Assembly (NCBI GenBank): GCA_024998685.1
Contig: JACOEH010000046.1
Coordinates: 1-39,810 of the forward strand
DNA from: Nitrospira sp.
Lineage (GTDB): Bacteria; Nitrospirota; Nitrospiria; Nitrospirales; Nitrospiraceae
DNA length: 39,810 nt
Reading direction: 5' to 3'
Of this stretch, positions 33,062 to 39,810 are shown one piece after another. Below the pieces are notes generated by a model. That model was not told where the DNA came from and did not search any database. It was given only the letters and a program-made list of their open reading frames with translations. The translations under genes and the position numbers were made by a program. The stretch's first letter is position 1. Every line of letters begins with the position of its first letter.

Positions 33062-34210
33062 ATGGATGCGTCAGCCTATACGCAATGCTTGTTTTGGCTG
33101 TCGGTCGCCTTCATCTTTTACGCCTATGCCGGGTATCCACTCATGTTGCTCCTGCTGTCCGCGATCCGGAATCGGCCCGTGCAAACGGCGCCCGTCTGTC
33201 CACGAGTCGCATTCATTATTACGGCCTACAATGAGGAAAAGCGGATTCATGACAAACTGACGAATACGCTTCGGTTGGATTATCCGCGCAACCGAATGGA
33301 GATCGTCGTGGCGTCGGACTGTTCCACGGACGGGACCGACGATATCGTGCGGTCGTTCCAGACCTCCGGTGTGCGGCTCGTCAGATCCGACCGAAAGGGC
33401 GGCAAGGAAGCCGCCCAACAACTGGCGGTTGAATCGACCGACGGTGAAATTCTGGTGTTTTCCGATACCGCCACGATCCTGGAGCCTCAAGCCGTTTCGG
33501 CCATCGTGAAAAACTTTGCCGATGAATCGGTCGGATGCGTCAGCAGCGTGGATCGATTCATCGACGGCGACGGCATGGTCAGCGGGGAAGGCGCGTACGT
33601 ACGCTATGAGATGTGGCTGCGCCGATTGGAGACGAGGGTCAATACGCTGGTCGGCCTGAGCGGTTCCTTCTTTGCCGCGCGCCGTAGCGTCTGCCGTGAA
33701 TGGGCTCCCGATCTGCAAAGCGACTTCAATACATTGCTCAGCAGCGTCCGACTTGGGCTTCGCGGCGTGGCGGATCCGGAGAGCGTGGGCTACTATCACA
33801 ATCTCCTCGACCAGCGAAAGGAATATGAACGGAAGGTCCGCACGATCGTCAGGGGCATCTCCGTGTTCATGCGAAGCGTGTCGTTATTGAATCCTCTGCG
33901 GTATCATTTATTCGCCTGGCAGTTGTTCAGCCATAAACTGTGTCGGTGGCTGGTCCCGTTCGCCATGATCGCCGCGCTGGTCGCAAACGGCTGGCTGGCT
34001 CTGTCATCACCGGTTTATCGGGTCATCCTGCTCGTCCAGGTCGGCTTTTACTCTTTGGCACTGGTGTATATGCTTTCACGACGGGTACCGAGCGTCGGGA
34101 TGCTGCGAATCCCGTCGTTCTTCGTCATGGTCAACCTCTCTATTCTCGACGCGTGGATGCGGTATTTCCGCGGCGAGCGCATCGTGTCCTGGACTCCATC
34201 GAAGCGGTAA
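33062..34210 (+). CDS. Membrane glycosyltransferase family 2
   Basis: A 382-residue protein with an N-terminal membrane helix (about 8-28) and a GT2 catalytic domain. Motifs are VAFIITAYNEEKRIHDKL, EIVVASDCSTDGTDDIV, LVFSDTATILEP and GLSGSFFAARRSV. Two to three C-terminal helices (about 295-360) follow. The architecture resembles processive or lipid-linked GT2 enzymes, but I see no clear Q-x-x-R-W motif; the nearby string is DQRKEYERKVRTIVRG, so processivity is uncertain. It starts ten bases after the aminotransferase stop. The locus from about 31700 to 34200 is GC-richer than its neighbours. Confidence 0.85.
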   Translation: MDASAYTQCLFWLSVAFIFYAYAGYPLMLLLLSAIRNRPVQTAPVCPRVAFIITAYNEEKRIHDKLTNTLRLDYPRNRMEIVVASDCSTDGTDDIVRSFQTSGVRLVRSDRKGGKEAAQQLAVESTDGEILVFSDTATILEPQAVSAIVKNFADESVGCVSSVDRFIDGDGMVSGEGAYVRYEMWLRRLETRVNTLVGLSGSFFAARRSVCREWAPDLQSDFNTLLSSVRLGLRGVADPESVGYYHNLLDQRKEYERKVRTIVRGISVFMRSVSLLNPLRYHLFAWQLFSHKLCRWLVPFAMIAALVANGWLALSSPVYRVILLVQVGFYSLALVYMLSRRVPSVGMLRIPSFFVMVNLSILDAWMRYFRGERIVSWTPSKR

Positions 34211-34291
34211 GGAGGAGAAAGGGAACGGTATGGGACTTGACGGAATCACGAAACAAGTCCTACGGCAGTTCGGCTTGGTCAAGAGGGAAAC

Positions 34292-35344
34292 GTGATCGGG
34301 GAACTGAAATTGATGGCATGGAGGATCTTAGCCGGAGGGTACTATTACTCCGGCATACCTCGTGTCCGACATCAAGGACGGGTGGCCATCCTGACTTACC
34401 ATCGGGTCGTTTCTGAAAGCCTGGCTCATGAAGAGCACATTCAGCCCGGGATGTATGTGTTGGATCGGGCGTTTGAGGACCACATGGCCTACCTCAAGAA
34501 ACAGTTCACAATCCTGCCGATCGAGAGACTGGTGGAGATGACGCAGACCGGCCGGCGGTTGGAACAGGGGAGATCGTATTGTGTCGTGACGTTCGACGAT
34601 GGCTGGCGGGATAATTATCAATACGCCTTTCCCTTGCTGAAAAAATACGGCATCCCCGCGACAGTCTTTCTCGCCACCGACTACATCGGCACGTCCGACT
34701 GGTTCTGGCCGGACCGCCTCGCATGGTTGATCGGTCACGCTCGTGGGAATAGGACCGAGGACGTTGTGCAGAAGGCGGTCGATACCGTGCTCGGGGAAAT
34801 CCCGGAAATTGGTGTGGAAGCGACGAATAGATGGCTCGCACAGAGCAATTCGAAAAGCCTACTCGACGAGGATACGCTCATCGAATGGTGTAAGGATTTA
34901 GACTCAGAGCTTATCGTCCGGTTCGTGGAGCGGCTGGGACGGGCGCTCAGGATAGACCTGCCTCAGAAGCGGGTGCTACTCAACTGGGATGAAGTTCGGG
35001 AGATGGCTTCCCATGGAGTCACGTTCGGGTCGCATTCCTGTACCCATCGAATCATGACGAAAGTTGCACTCTCGGAAGCGGAGCGTGAACTGACCGGATC
35101 GTGGCAAGCGATGCTCCAGCAGGGGATCAAGCCGGCTCCGGTCTTTTGTTATCCTAACGGCAACTGCAATCGGGAGCTGAAAGATTCGGCAAGAAAGAGC
35201 GGGTATCTCGCTGCAGTCGGCTGCAAGACCGGCTTGGTCGGGGGTGGGTCGGACGATCCGTTCGATCTCAAACGGATCGGGGTCCATCAAGATATTTCGT
35301 CTTCTGTCGCACACTTTGCCTTGGCGTTGTCCGGTTTGAGATGA
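34292..35344 (+). CDS. Polysaccharide deacetylase, NodB type
   Basis: A 350-residue protein with NodB homology motifs: ILTYHRVV, VVTFDDGWRDNYQYAF (catalytic Asp pair near residue 101), IPATVFLATDYI, FGSHSCTHRIMTK (metal His) and VFCYPNGN. About 75 residues (DWFWPDRLAWL onward) separate the second and third motifs, a known insertion type in EPS and chitooligosaccharide deacetylases. It is the second NodB-fold enzyme in the locus and is not closely related to the DUF3473-type enzyme at 12860. GAGGGAAAC precedes GTG 34292. Its stop overlaps the next ATG. Confidence 0.87.
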   Translation: MIGELKLMAWRILAGGYYYSGIPRVRHQGRVAILTYHRVVSESLAHEEHIQPGMYVLDRAFEDHMAYLKKQFTILPIERLVEMTQTGRRLEQGRSYCVVTFDDGWRDNYQYAFPLLKKYGIPATVFLATDYIGTSDWFWPDRLAWLIGHARGNRTEDVVQKAVDTVLGEIPEIGVEATNRWLAQSNSKSLLDEDTLIEWCKDLDSELIVRFVERLGRALRIDLPQKRVLLNWDEVREMASHGVTFGSHSCTHRIMTKVALSEAERELTGSWQAMLQQGIKPAPVFCYPNGNCNRELKDSARKSGYLAAVGCKTGLVGGGSDDPFDLKRIGVHQDISSSVAHFALALSGLR

Positions 35345-37188
35345 TGAGCCAGACCCGCGAAAAACAACTCTCGTCCCTCGATCCCCCCGTACTGGTCACC
35401 GACGGGAATGAGCGGGCTGCTCTTGCCGCGACGAGGGGGCTTGGGCAGGTCGGCATCCCTGTCATTGTGGCGGCTGAAACCGAATCCTCCCTGGCCGGCG
35501 TAAGCCGATACTGTACCGATAAGTGGAAGTATCCGTCGCCGCTGAGCGATCCATCGGGTTTTATTGAAAGTATTAAGAGCGCGATACAAGTCAATAGAGT
35601 ATCATCCGTATTTTCGATATCGGATAGCACGACCCAAGTCCTCGCGAGAGTGAAAGAAGAACTCGGCCTGGCCGGGGCCGTGATTCCCTCATGGAATGCC
35701 TATGACTTGGTCTCGGACAAATACCGGTTGATGGAGCTGGCTCAACAATTAAGTGTCCCGACCCCCGACACCTTTTTCGTGCCGGATGGGAACGTCGATG
35801 CCGTCGCTGAACGGATCACACAATACCCGGTCGTGGTGAAGCCGGGCCGATCATTGGCGCAGGTAGACGGAAGATGGACTAAGACCAATGTCCATTGTGT
35901 TTCTTCTAGGAATGAATTGATGGAACTGTACAAGCGAACCGCCTATCTTTCTTTACCGTCGCTCATCCAGAGAAAGATCGAGGGAACAGGTCAGGGGATT
36001 TTCGGCCTCTTCGACCAGGGGAAACCTCTTGCGCTCTTTGCTCACCGGCGGATCAGGGAAAAGCCTCCCGCCGGCGGAGTCAGCGTGTTCCGCGAAAGCA
36101 TCGCCTTGCCTGAGCCGATGACCGGTTATGCGGTGAGACTCCTTGAACAGGTAACATGGCATGGGGTCGCCATGGTTGAGTTCAAGGTGGACCGTGAATC
36201 GGGCGTGCCGATGTTGATGGAAATCAATGGGCGGTTCTGGGGATCACTTCAGTTGGCGATCGATGCGGGGTTGAACCTGCCGCATTTGCTGCATCGGATG
36301 GTAAACGGGGTTTCAGAGGTTGTTCCGAGGGACTCGTATCGGGTCGGTACGAAAAGCCGGTGGTTACTCGGTGATCTCGATCATCTTCTCTTGAGAGTGA
36401 CGAGATCAAAGGAACGTCTCGATCTGCCCCGGACCGCTGAGTCGCGGTGGCGATGTCTGAGGAATTTCTGCAAGTTGTCCGGGAGCGATCTTCACTATGA
36501 AATCGAGCGGCGAGATGATGTGGGCCCGGCCAAACTGGAGTACCGGGCTTGGCTGACCGACGTGACCGGTGTTCCGATCTGGGACGTCCTCCGCGCCATA
36601 AAGAAGGGCCTCGGCCACTTGTCTGCCCCCGGTCGCGCCGTTAGGCGTCTCTATCATCGGTGGACGACTCACGTGCCCGGCACGGTGACCTCGGTCCTGT
36701 TCGTCTGCCAAGGGAATATCTGCAGAAGCCCCTTTGCAGAAATGTATTTTCAGTCCCTGCTGAAGGGCCGAGGAATGGGCCTGACTGTGCGCTCCGCCGG
36801 GCTCGGCACCACTCCGGGAAAACCGGCCCACTGGAACACGAGAATGTCGGCGCGTGAACATCACATTTCCCTCGATGATCATGCCACCACCCAACTTGAT
36901 GCCGATCTGGTAAGCAACTCGGATCTCATCGTCGTGATGGAGGTGGGGCAGGAAAAGCGCGTGTTGAGTCTCTATCCGGAGAGCAAGGGGAAAGTCGTGT
37001 TGCTCGGATGCTTTGATGCGAAGGGCCCTCTTGAAATCGCAGATCCTTACGGCGGGCCCATCGATCACTTCAGAACCTGCTTCAGTCAAATCGTTCGATG
37101 TTGCGACAATCTGGCGAAGGAGCTGGCGTCTGCGAACAGAAACATGGTATCTCCTCCCGCCCTGCCACATCCTTCCAAGAGCCTATGA
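35341..37188 (+). CDS. ATP-grasp ligase fused to low-molecular-weight protein-tyrosine phosphatase
   Basis: A 615-residue two-enzyme protein. Residues about 15-330 are an ATP-grasp ligase like those forming peptide or ester bonds (DGNERAALAATRGL, YPVVVKPGRS, VAMVEFKVDRESGVPMLMEI followed by NGRFWGS). A linker follows, and about 448-600 is a low-molecular-weight phosphatase with VLFVCQGNICRSPFAE (Cys456, Arg462) and general-acid Asp568 in IADPYGG. The phosphatase is the likely counterpart of the Wzc-like kinase, as Wzb is in E. coli. The ligase may attach an amino acid or similar group to a sugar. Two adjacent ATGs (35341, 35344) overlap the upstream stop. I find no stop or frameshift at the joint (near 36680), so the fusion is genuine within this sequence. 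Confidence 0.87.
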   Translation: MMSQTREKQLSSLDPPVLVTDGNERAALAATRGLGQVGIPVIVAAETESSLAGVSRYCTDKWKYPSPLSDPSGFIESIKSAIQVNRVSSVFSISDSTTQVLARVKEELGLAGAVIPSWNAYDLVSDKYRLMELAQQLSVPTPDTFFVPDGNVDAVAERITQYPVVVKPGRSLAQVDGRWTKTNVHCVSSRNELMELYKRTAYLSLPSLIQRKIEGTGQGIFGLFDQGKPLALFAHRRIREKPPAGGVSVFRESIALPEPMTGYAVRLLEQVTWHGVAMVEFKVDRESGVPMLMEINGRFWGSLQLAIDAGLNLPHLLHRMVNGVSEVVPRDSYRVGTKSRWLLGDLDHLLLRVTRSKERLDLPRTAESRWRCLRNFCKLSGSDLHYEIERRDDVGPAKLEYRAWLTDVTGVPIWDVLRAIKKGLGHLSAPGRAVRRLYHRWTTHVPGTVTSVLFVCQGNICRSPFAEMYFQSLLKGRGMGLTVRSAGLGTTPGKPAHWNTRMSAREHHISLDDHATTQLDADLVSNSDLIVVMEVGQEKRVLSLYPESKGKVVLLGCFDAKGPLEIADPYGGPIDHFRTCFSQIVRCCDNLAKELASANRNMVSPPALPHPSKSL

Positions 37189-38285
37189 GTACCCAGCTTC
37201 CAAAGCAGACGATCCTTCATTTATCCACCACGAGCGGACCAGGCGGAGCGGAGCGGGTGATCAGTTCTCTATCAGCCTCCCTCAATACGGAGGGACGACG
37301 AGTGATGGTCGGGCTTTTTCGACCGGGATGGCTTCAAACGGAATGCGAGCGGCTGGGAGTAGAAACGATCATCATGCCGCTGTCAGGACCGCTCCACCTC
37401 GGGTGGTTCCTCAACTGCCTCCGGCTGATACGACGAGAACGAGTGGCGTTGATTCACGCACACGAGTTCAGCGCCATCGTCTATGGCTGGATCGTGTCCC
37501 GGTTGGCCCGCATCCCGTTCATCGGAACGATCCATGGGAAAAATTATTTCTGGGAGAAAGCGCGCCGGCGTGCGGCGTATCGGATCATTGCGAGAACAGC
37601 CACGCTGGTCGCCGTATCCGAAGATCTCAAGCGGTTCGTGGTTGAAAGAATCGGAATCCCGGCCGATCGGATCAAGGTCATCTATAATGGCGTCACGCCT
37701 AGTCCGCCGGTGAATGATGCCGAGGTCGAACGCTGCCGGGTGGAGCTCGGCATTCAGGCCGGCGATATCGTGCTCGGCTCCGTCGGCAGCCTCTATCCCG
37801 TCAAGGGACACACATTCCTTCTCGACGCCATGCAGGCAGTCCTCGAGCGCTTTCCGAATACCGTCCTGATCATCGCCGGTCGTGGAGAACTCGAAGTGCC
37901 GTTGAAGGACCAGGCGAAGAGCCTTGGGATAGAGCAAAACATTCGACTGCTCGGCATGCGGCAAGACATTCCAAGACTCTTGGCGCTGATGGACGTCTTT
38001 GTCCTCCCGTCGCTGTCCGAGGGACTTTCGATGGCCCTGCTCGAAGCCATGGCAGCCGGGAAACCGGTCGTGGCGACGCGAGTCGGCGGAAATCCGGAAT
38101 TGGTTCAACAAGGCCACGCCGGACTGTTGGTTCCCTCGCAGGATGCGGGCGGGCTTGCCGACGCATTAATCGTCCTATTGGGTGACCCTATCACTCTCCG
38201 TAGATTCGGTGAGGCGGGAGCAGAACGAGTTCGAAAGGATTTCAGTACGGACCATATGGCCGAACAGTATCGCAGACTGTATTGA
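37185..38285 (+). CDS. Glycosyltransferase family 4
   Basis: A 366-residue GT-B enzyme. LHLSTTSGPGGAERVISSL is the acceptor-side start, with LIHAHEFSAIVYGW in the middle. The donor site reads VLGSVGSLYPVKGHTFLL, ALMDVFVLPSLSEGLSMALL, then EAMAAGKPVVATRVGG, with the E-x7-E motif intact. ATG 37185 overlaps the ATP-grasp/phosphatase stop (ATGA). It is a standard EPS transferase whose donor sugar cannot be read from sequence. Confidence 0.9.
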   Translation: MSTQLPKQTILHLSTTSGPGGAERVISSLSASLNTEGRRVMVGLFRPGWLQTECERLGVETIIMPLSGPLHLGWFLNCLRLIRRERVALIHAHEFSAIVYGWIVSRLARIPFIGTIHGKNYFWEKARRRAAYRIIARTATLVAVSEDLKRFVVERIGIPADRIKVIYNGVTPSPPVNDAEVERCRVELGIQAGDIVLGSVGSLYPVKGHTFLLDAMQAVLERFPNTVLIIAGRGELEVPLKDQAKSLGIEQNIRLLGMRQDIPRLLALMDVFVLPSLSEGLSMALLEAMAAGKPVVATRVGGNPELVQQGHAGLLVPSQDAGGLADALIVLLGDPITLRRFGEAGAERVRKDFSTDHMAEQYRRLY

Positions 38286-38310
38286 AGGCTCACATGCAGA
38301 GCGGCTCGCT

Positions 38311-39759
38311 ATGCAGACAATGACTCACATCGAAACAACGACGGAAACCGTTCCATTAGTGGTTGATTTGGACGGAACCCTCTTAAGAACCGATTCTCTT
38401 TGGGAGAGTCTCGTTCTGTTGGCAAAAGACCGATGGTATGCGGTCTTTCTCCTACCCCTTTGGTTGTTCCAAGGCAAGGCCTCTTTCAAATGGCGTTTAG
38501 CTCAGGTCGTCGATTTGTCTGTGGCCAATCTTCCTTACAATGAATCCTTCTTGGCATTCCTGAAAAAAGAACGGGAACGATCCAGGTGCATGATTCTCGC
38601 GACGGCTGCCAACGAAAAAATAGCCCAGAGTATCGCGGCACATCTTGGGCTTTTCGACCAGGTACTGGCCAGCGACCGGAACCTGAACCTATCAGGGAAC
38701 AATAAATTGGCAAAGATTCAGTCGTTATTAGGGGGACAGGCATTTGATTATGCCGGGAATGAGGAAGCCGACCTTATTATTTGGAGTTGTGCGAGACGGG
38801 CTCTGTTGGTAAACCCAACCTCCTCGGCGCTGAGTGGAGCTTCTCGGTTGGCACGGGTTGAGAACGTGTTCACCGACAAGACATATGGCCTCATTCCATA
38901 TCTACGAGTTTTAAGGTTGTATCAGTGGCCCAAAAACTTGCTGGTCTTTTTGCCGTTGTTAACTGCTCACTTGATGACTGAATGGAATCCCATTTGGCAG
39001 GCTATGCTGGCGTTTGTGTCCTGGTCCCTCTGCGCTTCAGCGGTATACGTATTGAACGACCTATGGGATTTACCAAGCGATCGAGAGCACCCCAAGAAGC
39101 GTACTAGACCGTTTGCGGCAGGAGGCATACCACTAAGCCACGGGGTCTGCCTCATTCCGATTTTGTTGCTACTCAGTTTTAGCTTGAGCTTGCTGCTGCC
39201 ACAACGTTTTCTCGTAGTTCTTGGGATTTATTTCATAATGACGACAGCATATTCATTCAGTATCAAAAAAATCGTGCTTTTAGATGTAACCACAATAGCA
39301 GGCCTTTATACGCTTAGAGTAATTGGCGGAGCCGAAGCTATATCCGTGACTCCTACATTTTGGCTCCTTGCTTTTTCCATGTTTCTGTTCCTCCATTTAG
39401 CTTTAGTAAAAAGGTATGCAGATTTAATAGTCTTACAAGCATATGGGAAGTTGGGAGCCGAGGGACGCGATTACAAAGTGATAGATCTCCCGACACTACT
39501 AAGTCTTGGTGGATCTGCAGGCTACCTCTCAGTATTAGTGCTTGCGTTGTATGTGAACAGCTCAGACATTCAAACGTTATACCAGCACCCTAAAGCTATA
39601 TGGTTACTTTGTCCCCTGTTGCTCTACTGGAATAGCCGAATGTGGATGAAAAGTGCGCGTGGTGAAATGCATCACGATCCTTTGATCTATGCTTTGCGAG
39701 ATAAGGCCAGTTGGATAGTGGCTGCATGTGGTTTTGCAATATTGACTATTGCAATCTAG
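38311..39759 (+). CDS. HAD phosphatase domain fused to UbiA-type prenyl-phosphate transferase
   Basis: A 482-residue fusion. Residues about 1-215 are a HAD domain with VDLDGTLLRTDSLWESL. Residues about 225-480 are a UbiA membrane domain with about seven helices. The first Asp-rich motif is NDLWDLPSDREHPKKRTRPF near 249; the second region reads DVTTIAGLYTLRVIGGAEAI. The pattern resembles decaprenyl-phosphate phosphoribosyltransferase (DPPR synthase), which loads phosphoribose on a polyprenyl phosphate; the HAD domain could remove the 5-phosphate. The epimerase pair of the arabinose pathway is not in the window. ATG 38311 is chosen (38320 also possible) with a weak ribosome site. The stop TAG lies in CTAG at a possible IS insertion point. 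AT content here is higher than in the genes before it. Confidence 0.82.
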   Translation: MQTMTHIETTTETVPLVVDLDGTLLRTDSLWESLVLLAKDRWYAVFLLPLWLFQGKASFKWRLAQVVDLSVANLPYNESFLAFLKKERERSRCMILATAANEKIAQSIAAHLGLFDQVLASDRNLNLSGNNKLAKIQSLLGGQAFDYAGNEEADLIIWSCARRALLVNPTSSALSGASRLARVENVFTDKTYGLIPYLRVLRLYQWPKNLLVFLPLLTAHLMTEWNPIWQAMLAFVSWSLCASAVYVLNDLWDLPSDREHPKKRTRPFAAGGIPLSHGVCLIPILLLLSFSLSLLLPQRFLVVLGIYFIMTTAYSFSIKKIVLLDVTTIAGLYTLRVIGGAEAISVTPTFWLLAFSMFLFLHLALVKRYADLIVLQAYGKLGAEGRDYKVIDLPTLLSLGGSAGYLSVLVLALYVNSSDIQTLYQHPKAIWLLCPLLLYWNSRMWMKSARGEMHHDPLIYALRDKASWIVAACGFAILTIAI

Positions 39760-39810
39760 GGCCTGTTGACAATTAGGGTTCACAGAATCTCCATTTTCTG
39801 ATTCACTATG
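39760..39810. mobile_element. Possible terminal end of an IS5-type insertion sequence
   Basis: GGCCTGTTGACAATTAGG directly after CTAG (39756-39759) looks like the terminal repeat of an IS5-family element, whose usual target is YTAR (CTAG). Only 51 bases are visible; the transposase, if any, lies beyond the edge. This is weak evidence from resemblance and position. Confidence 0.35.

Noticed and set aside
36406-37170. 254-codon minus-strand frame
   Set aside because: It lies entirely opposite the phosphatase half of the ATP-grasp fusion, has no motif, and reflects GC-rich codon bias.
37383-38117. 244-codon minus-strand frame
   Set aside because: Antisense shadow of the glycosyltransferase family 4 gene; no motif.
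1-39810. CRISPR array or regularly spaced short repeats
   Set aside because: None seen on reading; the only long repeat is the protein-domain duplication in the oxidase gene.

Overview
The window looks like part of a bacterial chromosome, most likely a Nitrospira-type organism (Nitrospirota). That assignment is an inference from mid-50s GC content and from a Gram-negative exopolysaccharide locus rich in XrtA/PEP-CTERM-associated families. There is no rRNA or other taxonomic marker in the window.

Left part (1-4775): the end of an integrated element with decaying cargo. It holds the synthetase domain of an AsnB-like protein whose upstream frame is closed by a stop, a DUF5989 gene with a nonsense codon, a 5'-truncated SGNH hydrolase fragment, a lipoprotein gene with an in-frame amber codon and a C-terminal RadC remnant. 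An excisionase-like HTH gene and a tyrosine integrase follow. The integrase reading frame runs into the 3' half of a tRNA-Phe(GAA) gene on the other strand, the classic layout of an island inserted in a tRNA gene.

Middle and right part (5029-39759): a LuxR/NarL-type regulator with an atypical receiver faces away from a roughly 33-kb, one-directional polysaccharide locus. The locus begins with a ~600-bp leader and a NusG/RfaH/LoaP-like factor. It continues with a solo IS3-type OrfA, a Wza-like lipoprotein, an outer-membrane beta-barrel, a Wzc-like copolymerase/tyrosine kinase, an initiating sugar-phosphate transferase, a DUF3473-type deacetylase and a membrane SGNH protein. Next come an RfbC epimerase, a SAF-domain dehydrogenase, a secreted galactose-oxidase-like copper radical enzyme, an RfbF cytidylyltransferase, a PIG-L deacetylase, Wzm/Wzt ABC exporters, glycosyltransferases, a UDP-xylose-synthase-like SDR and an unknown protein made of two cysteine-containing repeats. 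The last section has a FemAB-like acyltransferase, a DegT aminotransferase, a second deacetylase, an ATP-grasp/low-molecular-weight phosphatase fusion and a HAD/UbiA fusion. The window ends in what may be the terminal repeat of an IS5-type element placed at CTAG.

How it fits together (inference): sugars are activated and modified by RfbF, RfbC, the SAF dehydrogenase, UXS and DegT. The initiating transferase and five glycosyltransferases build the repeat. Wzm/Wzt, with a possible glycan-binding Wzt tail, export it across the inner membrane, and Wzc/Wza plus the beta-barrel carry it out. Deacetylases, SGNH, FemAB and the copper oxidase decorate or crosslink it. The phosphatase domain fused to ATP-grasp is the likely counterpart of the tyrosine kinase. 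The NusG-like factor probably keeps polymerase going through the long operon, which contains at least one internal terminator-like hairpin. No exosortase, Wzx/Wzy or PEP-CTERM protein was seen in the window. No CRISPR array was seen.
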